NCBI GenBank assembly: GCA_033961575.1
Contig: CM066740.1
Location: 62,069,213 to 62,133,212 of the forward strand
DNA: 64,000 bases
Source: Aselliscus stoliczkanus
Lineage: Eukaryota; Chordata; Mammalia; Chiroptera; Hipposideridae
Reading direction: 5' to 3'
In this document: one piece after another, positions 32,476 through 43,761 of the stretch
Position numbering within the stretch: the first letter of the stretch is position 1
Layout of the letters: every line of letters begins with the position of its first letter
Notes under the pieces: generated by a model
Databases searched by the model: none
The model's input: only the letters and a program-made list of their open reading frames with translations
Told to the model about the DNA's origin: nothing
Program-made: the position numbers and the translations under genes

Positions 32476-34253
32476 GATAACTTACTAAAAACTGAAGAAG
32501 TCTAAACCTGAGGCAGCCTGGGAACCAGGGGCGGTGGCATTAAGTAAAGGGAACAGTCATGCAATCTGCTTTCTCTGTTCTTACTACACCCGTCCCTCTG
32601 GAGGAAAACACATTTATGCCTTGTCAGGCCACTGCACACACAGTTCATTAGTTTCCACTCTCGGTGAGACCTTGTATGACGCAAAATCATTTATGTTCTT
32701 TCAGTTTCTGTTATTCCAACCCTTCCTCCTACAAGTCCCTTCCCCAATTCTGTTCTCTCTCTTCTAATTCTAGCTAGACTAAACCACAATGCTTCTTCCT
32801 CAAAAGATAAGTTAGGCCACCAGTTAGAAATTCGTCTTCCTATTCTCCTCATTTCTTGACATCCAAATACAGCCACAGTTGTGTCCAAGTTTTACCATGA
32901 AAACCCGCGGCAGAGGTTTCCTGACTCAGCCTGCTGCCGCCTCTAGGAGGCCATACCTGCAACCAACTGGAGGTCAGGCTTCCCACAGGAGTGACCGGGT
33001 GTTGATGGGAGGTTGAGAGGCCCATTCCTGTGAGACCTGAGACTTCTTTAACGAGAGGCTTTGAGCACAGCCCTGGCCCAAACTTCCTCGGAACTCTGCC
33101 ACAACTGAGATGTTACCTTCCTAAGCCCCTTTCTTCCCCTTTCTTTCACAGGTGTCAGACCTCCATTGAGTTGTGAAGAGTCACCTCGCTTTCTCTTGCT
33201 TCCTCCTCCTTATCCTTCACAAGTGTTTCCCCCCATAAATCTCTTACACATCTACCCAAACTAAGACCCTTATCACCTGAGATGAGGGTTTTCCCTTTTA
33301 CCGGCACAATGACCTAAGGACCTCCCTCATTCAATGGCCACCGATGCGATCTGCTTCATCTTCCCTCATTGTGGTTCTCTCCCTTAAGCCAGCACCTAAG
33401 TTCCAAAAGCTCCCATTAAAAAACAAAAAGGAGCAGCAACTGACATCTCTACCATGCCCTCTGACTCACCCCTTTTCTCCCCTCCTTTATTTTTTCACCA
33501 ACTAAAATGTGCTCAGTATTCACTCTTAGTGAAACTGCTATCCCTAAAATCATCAGTGACCTTCTAATTCCCAGAAGCCATGGGCAGCTTAAGGTGTAAG
33601 TGACTGCATTTCTGTGCTGTGTTTGGCACTCTGGATCATGCCTCCCCCAGCCCCCACTACAGCCCTTCTTCCTCTGCTTCCAGGACACCAAGCTCTTCCT
33701 GCCTTCTTTCTCCTCTCTGGTGGTGGCTACTCAGGCCCCTTCACCGGACCCTCTGCATCTGTCACCTCTGAAGTCCAAGCACACTCTACTCGCCCTCAGC
33801 ACTAGCTTTTCTACTCACCATTTGCCTGAAAAAGCTTGGCCACTCCCATGGTTTTAACAGCCTCTATGCTGATGTTCACGAAAAATACATGTCTGTATGG
33901 TAGGTTGTAAGTACTTAGATTGAACTGACTGTGAAATGGATGTCAGATAATTACCTATTCCTTATCCTTGATTCCTCACCTCAGTTGTGAGGAAGATAAG
34001 ACATAAAACCTGTAAGTCACCCTTATTTTTTCTCTCCAGTTAGAAACTGCATGAATAGTACTTTCTAGCACTCAATGCTGAGCTCAGTTCTCTACATTTC
34101 AATTCCAGGTAATGGGATAGCTAGAAATCCCTGTATATAAAAGACAAGAAAACCAGAAAGAAGATGAGAAGAGAAAAGCGGAGCAACAAAGTTGGCAAAA
34201 TAAAACTTAAAATTGGAAGGATTACTTACCTGTTCACTTCTCTGCTTCTAGAC

Positions 34254-34336
34254 CAGGGGTCGGCAAACTGTGGCTCGGGAGCTGCATGTGGCTCTTTGGG
34301 TATGTTTGTTCTGTCTCAAAAGTTTGCCGACCCCTG
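34254..34336. mobile_element. hAT-type miniature transposon, 83 bp, 8-bp TSD
   Basis: CAGGGGTCGGCAAACT and AGTTTGCCGACCCCTG are perfect 16-bp inverted ends. The flanks TTCTAGAC (34246-34253) and CTCTAGAC (34337-34344) match at seven of eight bases, the hAT duplication length. Confidence 0.9.
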
Positions 34337-34344
34337 CTCTAGAC

Positions 34345-34480
34345 AGGTATGGAAATAGTATCTTTATCTTTAACTTACAGATGAATAGCTTAGACCCAGA
34401 GTGATTAACTCAAGGTCACCTAGCAAGTCTGTTATGAAAGGGAAACTGAGATGCAGGATTCTGGTTGATGAGCGCATGCA
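34345..34480 (+). mobile_element. MIR fossil
   Basis: ttacagatgaatagcttaga, ttaactcaaggtcacctagc and atgcaggattctg match the order of the MIR core and end. Other MIR-like pieces: about 18540-18920 and 24000-24070. Confidence 0.6.
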
Positions 34481-34869
34481 CCTCTGCTGTGAGATGGTGG
34501 CTGAAGAGTGACAGGAAAGTGAGGGAGGCTAGGTCTTTCAGCAGAGGTTGCCCCACAAGGGGACACAGAGACATCTGTCAGAGAAAGCTCCCTCTTCCTC
34601 TCCATGCATCTCTGAGCACATGGCTCAGACACCTTCAAACACCATCGGCAGGCACTGTAGCATCTGTATAAGCAGATTAAAGAGCACCTTGATCTCCTCT
34701 GCTGGTCACCTGAAAGAAATCAGTGTTGTCTCCCTGGATGATAACTCACTCCACCACCGAATCTGAGAGGCTATTTGGGATAGTCATTCTCCTAAAATTC
34801 ATAAACCTCACTGGGGGCAGGCAATTATGGTGGAGGGAGTTCTGGCTGCTCTAACCCTGACAATAAGTA

Positions 34870-35150
34870 CAGATCCAACACATTACTTTTAATCCATTTT
34901 ATATACGCACCATATTTTTTTTGTCCATTTCCCTATCAATGGGCTATTATTCAGATTGTTTCAGTTTTGTAATGTTTTGGGTATTATAATCACTTTGCCA
35001 CAGTAAAATCTTTCTATTCTACATTTAAGTATTGGTAATTTTGCTTCTGTAGGTTAGATTTCCAGAAATGGTTTTGCTGTGTGAAAAGGCATAGGCATTT
35101 TTAAATTATGAGGTATATAGCATTTTGCCAAGGGACACCCTCTAACCCAT
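34870..35150 (-). mobile_element. Old L1 fragment, antisense
   Basis: cccaatcaatgg-like 'ccctatcaatgggctattat', 'ggttagatttccagaaatgg' and 'gaggtatatagcattttgcc' resemble the reverse of an L1 3'UTR. Confidence 0.55.
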
Positions 35151-35869
35151 TTAAGAAAGAACCACAGGCCTCAAATGGCATCACTTACGCTAAAACCCAT
35201 GATTCCAATCCTAGATTTAATACCTGAACTAAATGCATTTTCAACCCCTCCAAGAAATTAATTGACCAGTCTGGAACTTTCTCGTTGGCACAGATGAGGT
35301 GTCAGGTGGGCCTCTCCATCCTACCCCTTCCACCTAGAGGAAAAAAGAAACAATTCCTGCTCCCTCACCCCAATAAGAAGATTTGGCCTAAAATAATCTT
35401 CCTTTTCTTTTGTTAATAGCTTCCTTACCCACCTTTCTGTCTATGAAAACCTTAGAATTCCTGGAAACCTCTCTTTGTGTGCTTGAGGGGATGCTGCTCA
35501 ATTCATGAGTCATTTAATAAAGCCAATTAGATGATGAGAACATTCTGAGGTGTCCTAAATTAAATTACAGCAGGCTAGAGGGTGGAAGGCAGAAATCAGA
35601 GGTTAATTAATTAACAACTGCAGGGGAGAACCAACAAAAGACTGCTTACATTCCTGAATCTATATTGAATCTTGGAAATGACTTCCAGGTAGCTATTTCC
35701 ACAATGATCTAAAGAGAACAGCCAGGCGCCACCAATTATCAGGCACCGAGGGGGCATCTTCTTGCTTACACAAGATCTTTCTAGACTGGTGCCCCCCACC
35801 AATCCAAAGAAGCAAACACGTTTGCCGTAGGGACTCTGCTCCTATCCCAGGACCAGTCTGGTTCATCTC

Positions 35870-36120
35870 CTCCCACCCACTGTTGCTGTAGCCAACATAA
35901 ATTTTTTCAAAACAATTTGCAAATTTCTTGCCCCTCCTTGATGTATAAAAAAAACCCTCATCAACTCCAGGATGGTGATCACTTTCTGTTTGTCTTCTCC
36001 ACCTGGGGCTGCGGCTGGGGGCTCAGACTGCAGGCTCCGGGGCCTGGTCCTTTTCTGGCTCGCATGTGGCTCGATAAACCCTTCTTTCAGATGAGCTTTG
36101 GGCCATGAAACGTTTTTGCT
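35870..36120 (+). mobile_element. Possible old retroviral LTR fragment
   Basis: TGTATAAAAAAAACCC followed by a GC-rich segment, GATAAACCCTTCTTTC and a T-rich end looks like a TATA box, R and U5. Borders unclear. Confidence 0.3.
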
Positions 36121-36639
36121 TCACTTTTTGGATCTTTACATTTTAGATCTTTAAATTTTGTTTTTAACAAAACGAATGTATCTCAGAAGTGGTCACTCCC
36201 TCCTCTGACATTGTACCATTGTACCAATACTGAAGGTTGTACTGTTACAATGCAAAGGGAGCCCACAGGCCACCAACAGGCACTTTGTGGGCACAGGTGG
36301 TGCCCTCTGCCTCTCGTTAGTTAGCCAGAGCCTCTGTTCCTCCTGGTCCTCTGAGGACAAGCAAGGAACTAAGACAGGGCCCCCAGGGGCCCACCTGGCC
36401 CTGCCCTGTCTGCCTCTTTCCCCTCATTCTTGACAGTGCATCTCTGGCCTCCTAGGCTGAAATTTCTAGGTTCCAATTGTTCTTCTTTCTTACCTCCAAC
36501 ACATCAGGCTTTCAATTCCTGTTCCCTTTATGGAAATTATCTTCCCCAGGGTGTTTACAAGGCTGGCCATTTCTGGTCATTCATGTGGGAGCTAAAATAC
36601 CACCTTCTTGGGGACACCTTGCTGGTTTACTAGCTATCC

Positions 36640-37442
36640 AACCTTCCTCCGTTCCCCTCCTCTCCATCACACAATGTTTACCTCACAGCGCTTTTCACTA
36701 TCTGGAGCCCACTGGCTCTGTAGTCAAAATCTGCGCCCCCCCAAACCCCAGCTTGATCCCCTTTCTACCCTTTGCTCCCTATTGTCCACTGCTCACACAA
36801 TAGCCAGGACAGTCTCCTACAAATCCAAGTTACTCTCCTGCTCAAAATCATCAGGCTGCTTCCCAGAGCGCTCAGACTATTAGCTCTGATGTGGTTGACT
36901 AGGCTCTGTTCCAGCCCCAAGCTACGGCTCAGGCCCTTTCTTTCCATTCTTTCCTGGGTTACTACCAGGCACCACACCAGCCTCCTGCTGTTCTTAACTA
37001 TACTACAGGATTCCCCCGGGTCTTTGTGCCTTTCCCCCCAGAACACCAAACCTAGACATTCACAAGATTCGAGCCGTGGCTTCCTTCAGGGCTCAGCTCA
37101 AAAGATGCCCTTACCCTCACTGCTTTGCCCTGCCTTTCATTTCTTCACAGCATTTCTCAGTAGCTAAAACCATTTTATTTGTTTGCTTATGTATGTATTC
37201 ATGTATTGCCCCTTTACCAATTGAATGTAAGTTCTGTGAGGGCATGGACTTTGCTCTTTCTTCCCTTTCTCAGTAAATATTATTTGAGAGCACAAACAAA
37301 CTATACTTGCATGTTTCTTCCCCAACTAAGACATAAGCTCCTTGGAAACAAGGAGCTCGTCTCTAATTCATTACTGGGACCTGAGTGCCCAGCACTATTC
37401 TTGGCCCTGTGAGGCTCTCAAGGAGTATTTGTTAAATGAATG
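36640..37442 (+). mobile_element. L2 (LINE2) fossil, 3' part
   Basis: Pyrimidine-rich text typical of L2 3' ends: tgctcaaaatcatcaggctg, ctcagctcaaaagatgccct, gtaagttctgtgagggcatg and gagtatttgttaaatgaatg at the end. Confidence 0.75.
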
Positions 37443-37566
37443 TAAATGTGGCCCCAATGAAGCCTGGGATACAGTGGTGATTACTTATGGACAGGTACTT
37501 GTTTCATCACATTTGGTTTTGTTTAAAGGGATTTAGAATATTTAGAAAAATACATTTCAGACTACC

Positions 37567-37985
37567 TATGCTGAGTTGAATGATATCCCTCCAAAATTCA
37601 TGTCCTTTTGGACTTGTGACTATGACCTTATTTGGAAATAGGGTCTTTGCAGATATAATTCCATTGTTGAGAATAAAGGAGGGGCCAGCATCCGGCGATT
37701 GGTGTCCTAAAAAGAAGAGGGACAGTCCGACACTCAGAGACACAGAGGCAGAGATTGGATGATATGTTTACAAGCCAAGGAAGGCCAAGGGCTGGTGGCA
37801 ACTACCAGGAGTTAGAAAGAAGCAAGGACGGTCTTTCCCTAGAGACTTCAGAGAGAACATGGCCTTGCCAACACCTTGACTTTGGACTTCTAGGACGTTC
37901 AGAACTATGAGAGAATAACTTTGTTGCTTTAATACACCCAGTTTGTGGTACTTTGTTACAGCAGCCCTAGGAAATTTGTAATACA
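37567..37985 (+). mobile_element. Solo LTR, MLT1-type MaLR
   Basis: It has tccctccaaaattcatgtcc, ttatttggaaatagggtctt, accttgactttggacttcta and ttgttacagcagccctagga in order. Diverged, no coding region. Confidence 0.8.
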
Positions 37986-38311
37986 CTAGTTCTCCTTTCG
38001 AGAAAAAAAAAATGCTGTTAATCAAAAGATACAATGAAGTCAATACAAAAAAGATGTCAAAAAGAGTTTGATAGTAGTCTGGAAGGTCTTCTATTTTGAA
38101 TGTTGGACTTTCTACAAAAGACAAGATTATTCCAGGTGAGACGCTAACTGTGAACTAGCCTAGTCTGTTGGGCATTTGCCTGAAGCTATTAGATGTTATT
38201 TCTCCATTCCAGGGAGTACGTGTTCAGTTTAATAGCAGCTGCAGGGAGCAAGCACACATTGCTATTATATTCACTGACAGAAAGCCTAAGAACAGAGATG
38301 TCATAAAAATA

Positions 38312-38435
38312 CCAGGGTGTCGAAAAAAATGTATACACATTTTAAGAAAGAAAAAAACTACTCAAATTGTAATAATATATACCAATAGCAAAAGATGAAT
38401 ACAAGTCACGTGTATACTTTTTTTGGCATCCCCGG
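38312..38435. mobile_element. Tc1/mariner-type MITE, second copy, 124 bp
   Basis: Ends CCAGGGTGTCGAAAAAAATG and inverse TTTTTTTGGCATCCCCGG, then GTATACAC shared. TA at 38310-38311 and 38436-38437. The interior shares tgtaataatatataccaata with the first copy. Confidence 0.85.
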
Positions 38436-39075
38436 TATATGAGACAGCCTCTAGGAAAACCAAAATGTATGTGAGTGAAACACATCACACACCTAAACTG
38501 CCTGGCACATGCTGACTGCAGCATTATGGAAGAATGATGCTTACTTGGCCTACACTCCTGGGGTAACACAATCAGAACTGAAATAATCAGTTGAGGTTAT
38601 AGATATGTATCATTAAAAATATCTGGAGTTCTTTAATACAAGACATTAGAAAACAAGAATTGAGAATAATTAAACCTCCCCCATGGAAAAATAATTTTAT
38701 ACATGCAGAGAACGACATTTCCTCATCTGCCCCACCTACCCTCTACCCCAGTAAACACAGGAGAGAAAGTGGAGGCCAACCAGGATGGAAAGTCTTGGTC
38801 CCAGGAGAGAGCAGGCACCCTGCCGAGGTCTTACAGGACACTCCAAGGTATTCTGTGATTCTGCAGAAGGATGGAGGAAAGAAAACACTTCATTGTTTGT
38901 CTGAGGGACACAGCTGTCACATTATAACCTGCCTGTCTGCCTCCATGCACCTCTCCATAAAGACAGGTCATAACTTCAATATTATGTTTACTATAATATC
39001 CCTGTTTGGCACCAAAGGAAGGCTGGTTAGTCAATGACGAATAAGATCCCATGAGAGGGACAACCCAAGCCAGAC

Positions 39076-39600
39076 ATGGTCGCAGTTGCCTGTGGGTGCC
39101 CATGGATGTCAGTGGGTACCAACAGGAGGAATCACGAGTTGACAGAAATAGGGCATAAACCTCTTGCTTCAGGTTCTGGCAGCCTGCCTGTGAAATGACC
39201 TATTGATGTGATAATACCTGTCCTCCCAGCATTCTTATCAGTAAGCCTTGGCTGAGGAGGTCTGTCTCTTAAGAGGTGCATGACAATAACCTTATGGGAC
39301 CTCTGATAATGGCAGCTTACAGGTGTGGGTGATTTGGCCTTGAGCTATGTTTTTGGGTGTGAGACTCACAGACCTGGGAAGCTACATTGACTCTCGCTTT
39401 TGTGTAAGATAATAAAAGGAACGGTCAGGCCCGATTCAGGGCTCCAGTCCATGAGGCTGGGGTCCCCTGGCCCTGAACTGTTTTCTCTCCTATTTTATGT
39501 CTCTCTCTTTTCCTTAAACGTTCACTGTCCGTTCTCCACACCCACCTAGCCCAGTCACGCAGGATGCGACACACAGCAAGGTTTACTCCCTACTGGGAAT
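39076..39600 (+). mobile_element. Possible old retroviral LTR
   Basis: A TATA-like AAGATAATAAAAGG (39405) is followed by CTGGGGTCCCCTGGCCCTG and a pyrimidine-rich stretch, the layout of an LTR U3-R-U5. No clear TG...CA borders, TSD or primer site. An ordinary unique sequence remains possible. Confidence 0.35.
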
Positions 39601-40456
39601 TCCTGCTCAAGCAAGGGAGAAAGAAAAAAGTGGAAAAGGCCACAGTGCCCTTTAGAGAAGGAGTTGTTGGTTCTATTGGGTTGAATAGTATGAAATTATT
39701 CCTTTTGTTGCTCAAAAATTTTCAATATCAGTAGTTCCGTGTGTTTCGACCTCGTGTAATGTGCCTGGACTTTTGGGGAGAGGCAGCCTCCTTCTCTGCT
39801 CCTTTTGGTGCAACAAGGAGTAACTTCACAACCGGTCCAAAGTGAGCATTTTCCTAGTGACATAACACAATGAAACAAGTTCCAGGGAGCAGAGCCTGTG
39901 GTCTAACTCTTACTTTTCCATGCTACTAGCAGAACTCAACAATCCTGACCTTCAGGAAGGAGGATGCTTAAGTCATACCTAAAAGATGACATTTCTTTAT
40001 ATTTTTTCTAACTTGTGTATCACTTTGCTTAAATATAAATTGTCTGTTTACTCTATTATTTTAAATAAGATGACCCTTCCACAGTTTTCCAAACAAGAAA
40101 AGAGATTCTTTGTTCTCTCCAAACTCTTCCCCAGCTAAGCAAGCCTAAGGAGGTGTCCCCATCCCCTGAAACTGCACTCCAAAGATAGCCCGCCTGGGTA
40201 GGGAGAGTTGATTGTCTCACACACTGATCACTGAAAGATGATGTTGTTGGTATAGTTGTTTTTATTGTTTTTGTCTTAATCGCAAAAAGCTTCAAAGCAA
40301 TAATCCATTTGTCCTGAGGGAGAAAGGAGGCAACTTCCCAGACACTAAGAGGGTGTCTTCAACAGTACCAGGTGGAAATCACAAGGATAAATACCATCCA
40401 AGAGATACCTGCAGGAGAGTTCTGTGTTACACATTTATTAATAACATTCTGCTGCT

Positions 40457-40474
40457 GGCTGCTCCCCCTGGTAT
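40457..40474 (-). promoter_or_regulatory. Weaker candidate CTCF site
   Basis: On the minus strand ATACCAGGGGGAGCAG fits the core except for three positions. Intergenic, about 21.8 kb past the CFTR stop. Confidence 0.3.
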
Positions 40475-41021
40475 CAGTCCATCAGGCTCCACTGCTTGAC
40501 AAGACTACTCCAAAGAAAGACCATTCATTATAAGAAACTCTACGCAGGCCAAACTACCCGGCTCCCAATTCTGCCTGCCACTTCCCAGAGGCAAAGATCC
40601 TGCAGGGCCCAGGGCAGTCACACTTTAGGGTGACCCTGCACATTCCACCATGACCTCTCGGTTTGCCATGGGTTCTTACAACCTAGACAGCAAGCCGTGA
40701 AAAGAAAATTCGGAGGGAGCTGACAAGATAATTTAATGAGGTTCTCCCAACAAATAAGATGGTGTGCAAATAAAGTAAAAGGAACCAAGGCCTCCGAAAA
40801 CCAAATGAAGAACAGTATAAAAGGCAAGGTCAGAAGCAGAGCCAAGAAAATGTTCTCAAAAAATGCTGAGAAGATGAATATAATGCCAGCCGGTTGTGTT
40901 GGCTTGTCTTTCTTCACAGGGATTTTCTTGTCTCAATTTAAGCATTGTTCCAGCCCGTGGCAGCTCCAAAGAGCAAAGTGAAATGCAGTCACCATACTTT
41001 GTATGCCTTTCCTGGGATCTA

Positions 41022-41102
41022 TTGGGTTGTCAGAAAAGTCATGATGCATTTTTGCAATGAAAAACATAGAAAAAATATGTCACAACTTTTCTGGCAACCC
41101 AA
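41022..41102. mobile_element. 81-bp palindromic mariner MITE (MADE1-like in form)
   Basis: TTGGGTTGTCAGAAAAGT at the left is inverted as ACTTTTCTGGCAACCCAA at the right; TA flanks (41020-41021, 41103-41104). Nearly the whole element is the two inverted ends. Confidence 0.87.
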
Positions 41103-41357
41103 TATTACTTATTCGTATGGGAACTTTATTTGAGGTTTATATAGGGAATGTTACTGAAATACTGACTTTTTGAAAGACCTTAAAGGATAGAATATTGTAA
41201 AAAATGTCTTGGTATTGATAAACATGAAAGGTCCCCCAAAACAAATGTAGAACATATAAATGAACTCCTAAATGTGGTTTTGAATGAAATAAATAATCAT
41301 TCCCTTTTAAAAGAGTTCCACTTTCTCAAAGGATGAAAATTAAAAGTATTTCTTACA

Positions 41358-41785
41358 GGGCCGGCGGAGTGGCACATTGGTTAAGAGCTGGCTTGGAATG
41401 CCAGTGGCCCCGGTTTGGATCCCACATATGAGGGCCAGTGACACTGCCCTCTACAGCTAACAACAGCTCCACCTGGAGCTGGGCTGTGAGCCCCGGTGAT
41501 GGTGTAGGCTGCAGCCCCTGCTGCAGTGGGCTGCCATAGGCTACAGTGAGTGGCCGGCAGCCAGCGTGAGCTGCCAAAAGCCACGGTGAGTGACCATCCA
41601 GAGACCGGCGACCGATCTGCCTCATCCAGGAAGAGCGCAATGACGATACCAACATGGGCCAGTGAAGCAACGTCCTCCGCAACTAGACTGAAGAACAAAA
41701 ATACAGCAACTTGTCTGTTCCCTTTCCCCGGTTCCCCACACTGCTCCCCTCCCCCAACTCCCCAATAAAATCTTTAAAAAAAAAA
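41358..41785 (+). mobile_element. Long SINE with perfect 16-bp TSD
   Basis: AAAAGTATTTCTTACA at 41342-41357 and 41786-41801. Complete from GGGCCGGCGGAGTGGCACA to the AATAAAATCTTTAAAA tail. It carries TAGAGGGCAG on the minus strand at 41444-41453. Confidence 0.93.
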
Positions 41786-41801
41786 AAAAGTATTTCTTAC
41801 A

Positions 41802-43642
41802 AATGACATTGATCTTCCCTAGAAAGATTGTACAAAAGTTAGAAATGACCTTGATGCTGATGGAGTTGAATAATGATCATCCCTGTTCCCAACAACAGAT
41901 TTGTCTTAAAAAATTTTAAGACTCTTATGACATATTCACATTATGAAGTCCCCTACACCTTTTCAGTGTCATTGAACTAGAAGGCTTTGGTGAAATAAGT
42001 TTTGTTTCCTGGCTTTGGTTAGCTTTGCTGCTGATTGTTCATTCACATAGAGTTAATGAAATCAGAGTAAGTACGTGAACCACATATTGTTGTGCTCTAA
42101 AGCCAAACAGCGTCCAAATCTCTCTCCATTACCTCTAACTCAGCACCACAGCAGACCCCCGGCTATGAAATCAATTGATCGCACTAAGAGGTAAGTGGAT
42201 TGGACACTGACTAAAAAAGCAATACAAGTTCATGTCACCTGTGTCATCTTTGTGATTGAAGAACAACAGTTAGACTTTTTTCTTAGGCTTGATGCTGCTG
42301 TTGATTGGTTTTCAGTCAATACCAGAAATACTAAAAGCTCTTTTGGAGGTAGTTAAAATGTATCTCTGCACAGAGAAGGGGGCCATAAAATGCACATATG
42401 AACAGATCCTCATTTGAGCATATAATTCCAGGGGGGTTCATTGATCTCCAAAGCCTGAGGTCAAAATTCTCTGTTGCTAGAGAAGCTGACCACCAAATAG
42501 TGAATTGTTGGGAACCATTTCTAGTTAGGGAGCCTCACAGTGAGAAGCCAAAAGCTGATTCAATCAAACACTCTCATGTGAAGGGAACAAAGAGGACATT
42601 ACCTCCTTGCCCTTCAATAGTTAGGAAGAAGTTTAATATTGATTATTTCAGCTCTAAAGCCCTGGGACAAGGAAGAATTGTGCAGCTGAGTTGGAAATTT
42701 TCTATCCTATCCCAAGTTCTCACATATTCTGACAATAAAATCCCATCACTAAAGGTAATATATATAGAACTCTTTCTATGACCTTGAAAAGCCCAACTGA
42801 TACAACTGCCAAAATGTGAGATGGGATGTCCCGCTGGGGTTACTCAACTGCCTGCTGGAAAGCTGACCTCTCTCTTTCCTATCTTTTCCCTGTGGCTTCA
42901 TAGCAAAGATGGCACCAACCACAGGCCAGTCCTCATCCTAGATACTGATTTTCTTTATGGAAAACACCTCCTGTTTGCCTCTCAGGATGGGTATGGACGT
43001 AGATCATTTCTAGGCAGTTGAACTCTGAAATGAGTAATCTGGAAACTTGGGAAACAAGTGCTAACAAAGTTTGCTCACAAAAAGACTGTGAGGGTGGGGA
43101 ATTGTGTCTCAGTTAGAACTTGGACACATTCCTAGAATTTTCTAGCTGTCATTCAGTGCAGTGCTTTTGAGAAGAATATTAGTTAAGATGAGTCACAACC
43201 AAAGTAACATAGGTCACAGGAAATAAAAATACCATGGAGATCCATACAGATCAGGTCTAAAGAGCCTTAAGGACCCCCACCCCCACCCCCGCCAATTGCA
43301 CTGCCCACCGCACATACCGGCATGCAGCCACCCACACATCCAGAGCAAAGACTCATGCCCTGACATGTAAGATTAAGGTGGAGGGCCTGCTTAGGATTTG
43401 GATCAATGTTCGAATCAAGAAGGAGATTCAATAAGCAAAGAGTCTTAAAGAAAAAGGATAATCATTTTTCTAGGATGAATTATCTTAAGGCAAGGGATTA
43501 GACATGATTCTCTAATTTCTCATTTCTGAAATTGATAATTTTAAGGAAAGTTTCTAGAAAGGATTTTTTTGGCGGGGGAAGGCCAAATGTTTTTCTCAGC
43601 TAGATTATGGGGAAAATATTTTCCATCTTAAAAAAAAAAAAA
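41802..43642. other. Intergenic DNA
   Basis: Largely repeat-free. The open frame at 42398-42781 (127 codons, +) has no recognised domain, no splice context and no codon signal I can defend. Confidence 0.5.
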
Positions 43643-43761
43643 TAGGGCCGGCCAAGTGGCGCGGTGGTTAAGCGCTGGCTTGGGAAGCCAGTGGCCCTGG
43701 TTCGGATCCCACATGTGAGGGCCAGTGACGTTGCCCTCTAAAAAAAAAAAAAAAAAAAAAA
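43643..43761 (+). mobile_element. Short tRNA-derived SINE
   Basis: GGGCCGGCCAAGTGGCGCGG head, GGTTCGGATCCC B box, CTGCCCTCT then an A tail of about 20. It lies directly after an A run of the target. Confidence 0.9.

Larger units (their letters stand above)
31685..36639. other. Intergenic DNA with old repeats
   Basis: Pyrimidine-rich L2-like stretches (33110-33860, 36430-36640), the hAT miniature element, a MIR and an L1 piece are listed separately. The remainder shows no exon. Confidence 0.5.
38436..41019. other. Intergenic DNA
   Basis: Contains the possible LTR at 39076-39600 and the weak CTCF-like site at 40457. Otherwise unique sequence, no gene seen. Confidence 0.5.

Noticed and set aside
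42398..42781. 127-codon open frame on +
   Set aside because: No recognised domain, no intron borders, and such length is expected by chance in 40 kb of intergenic DNA.
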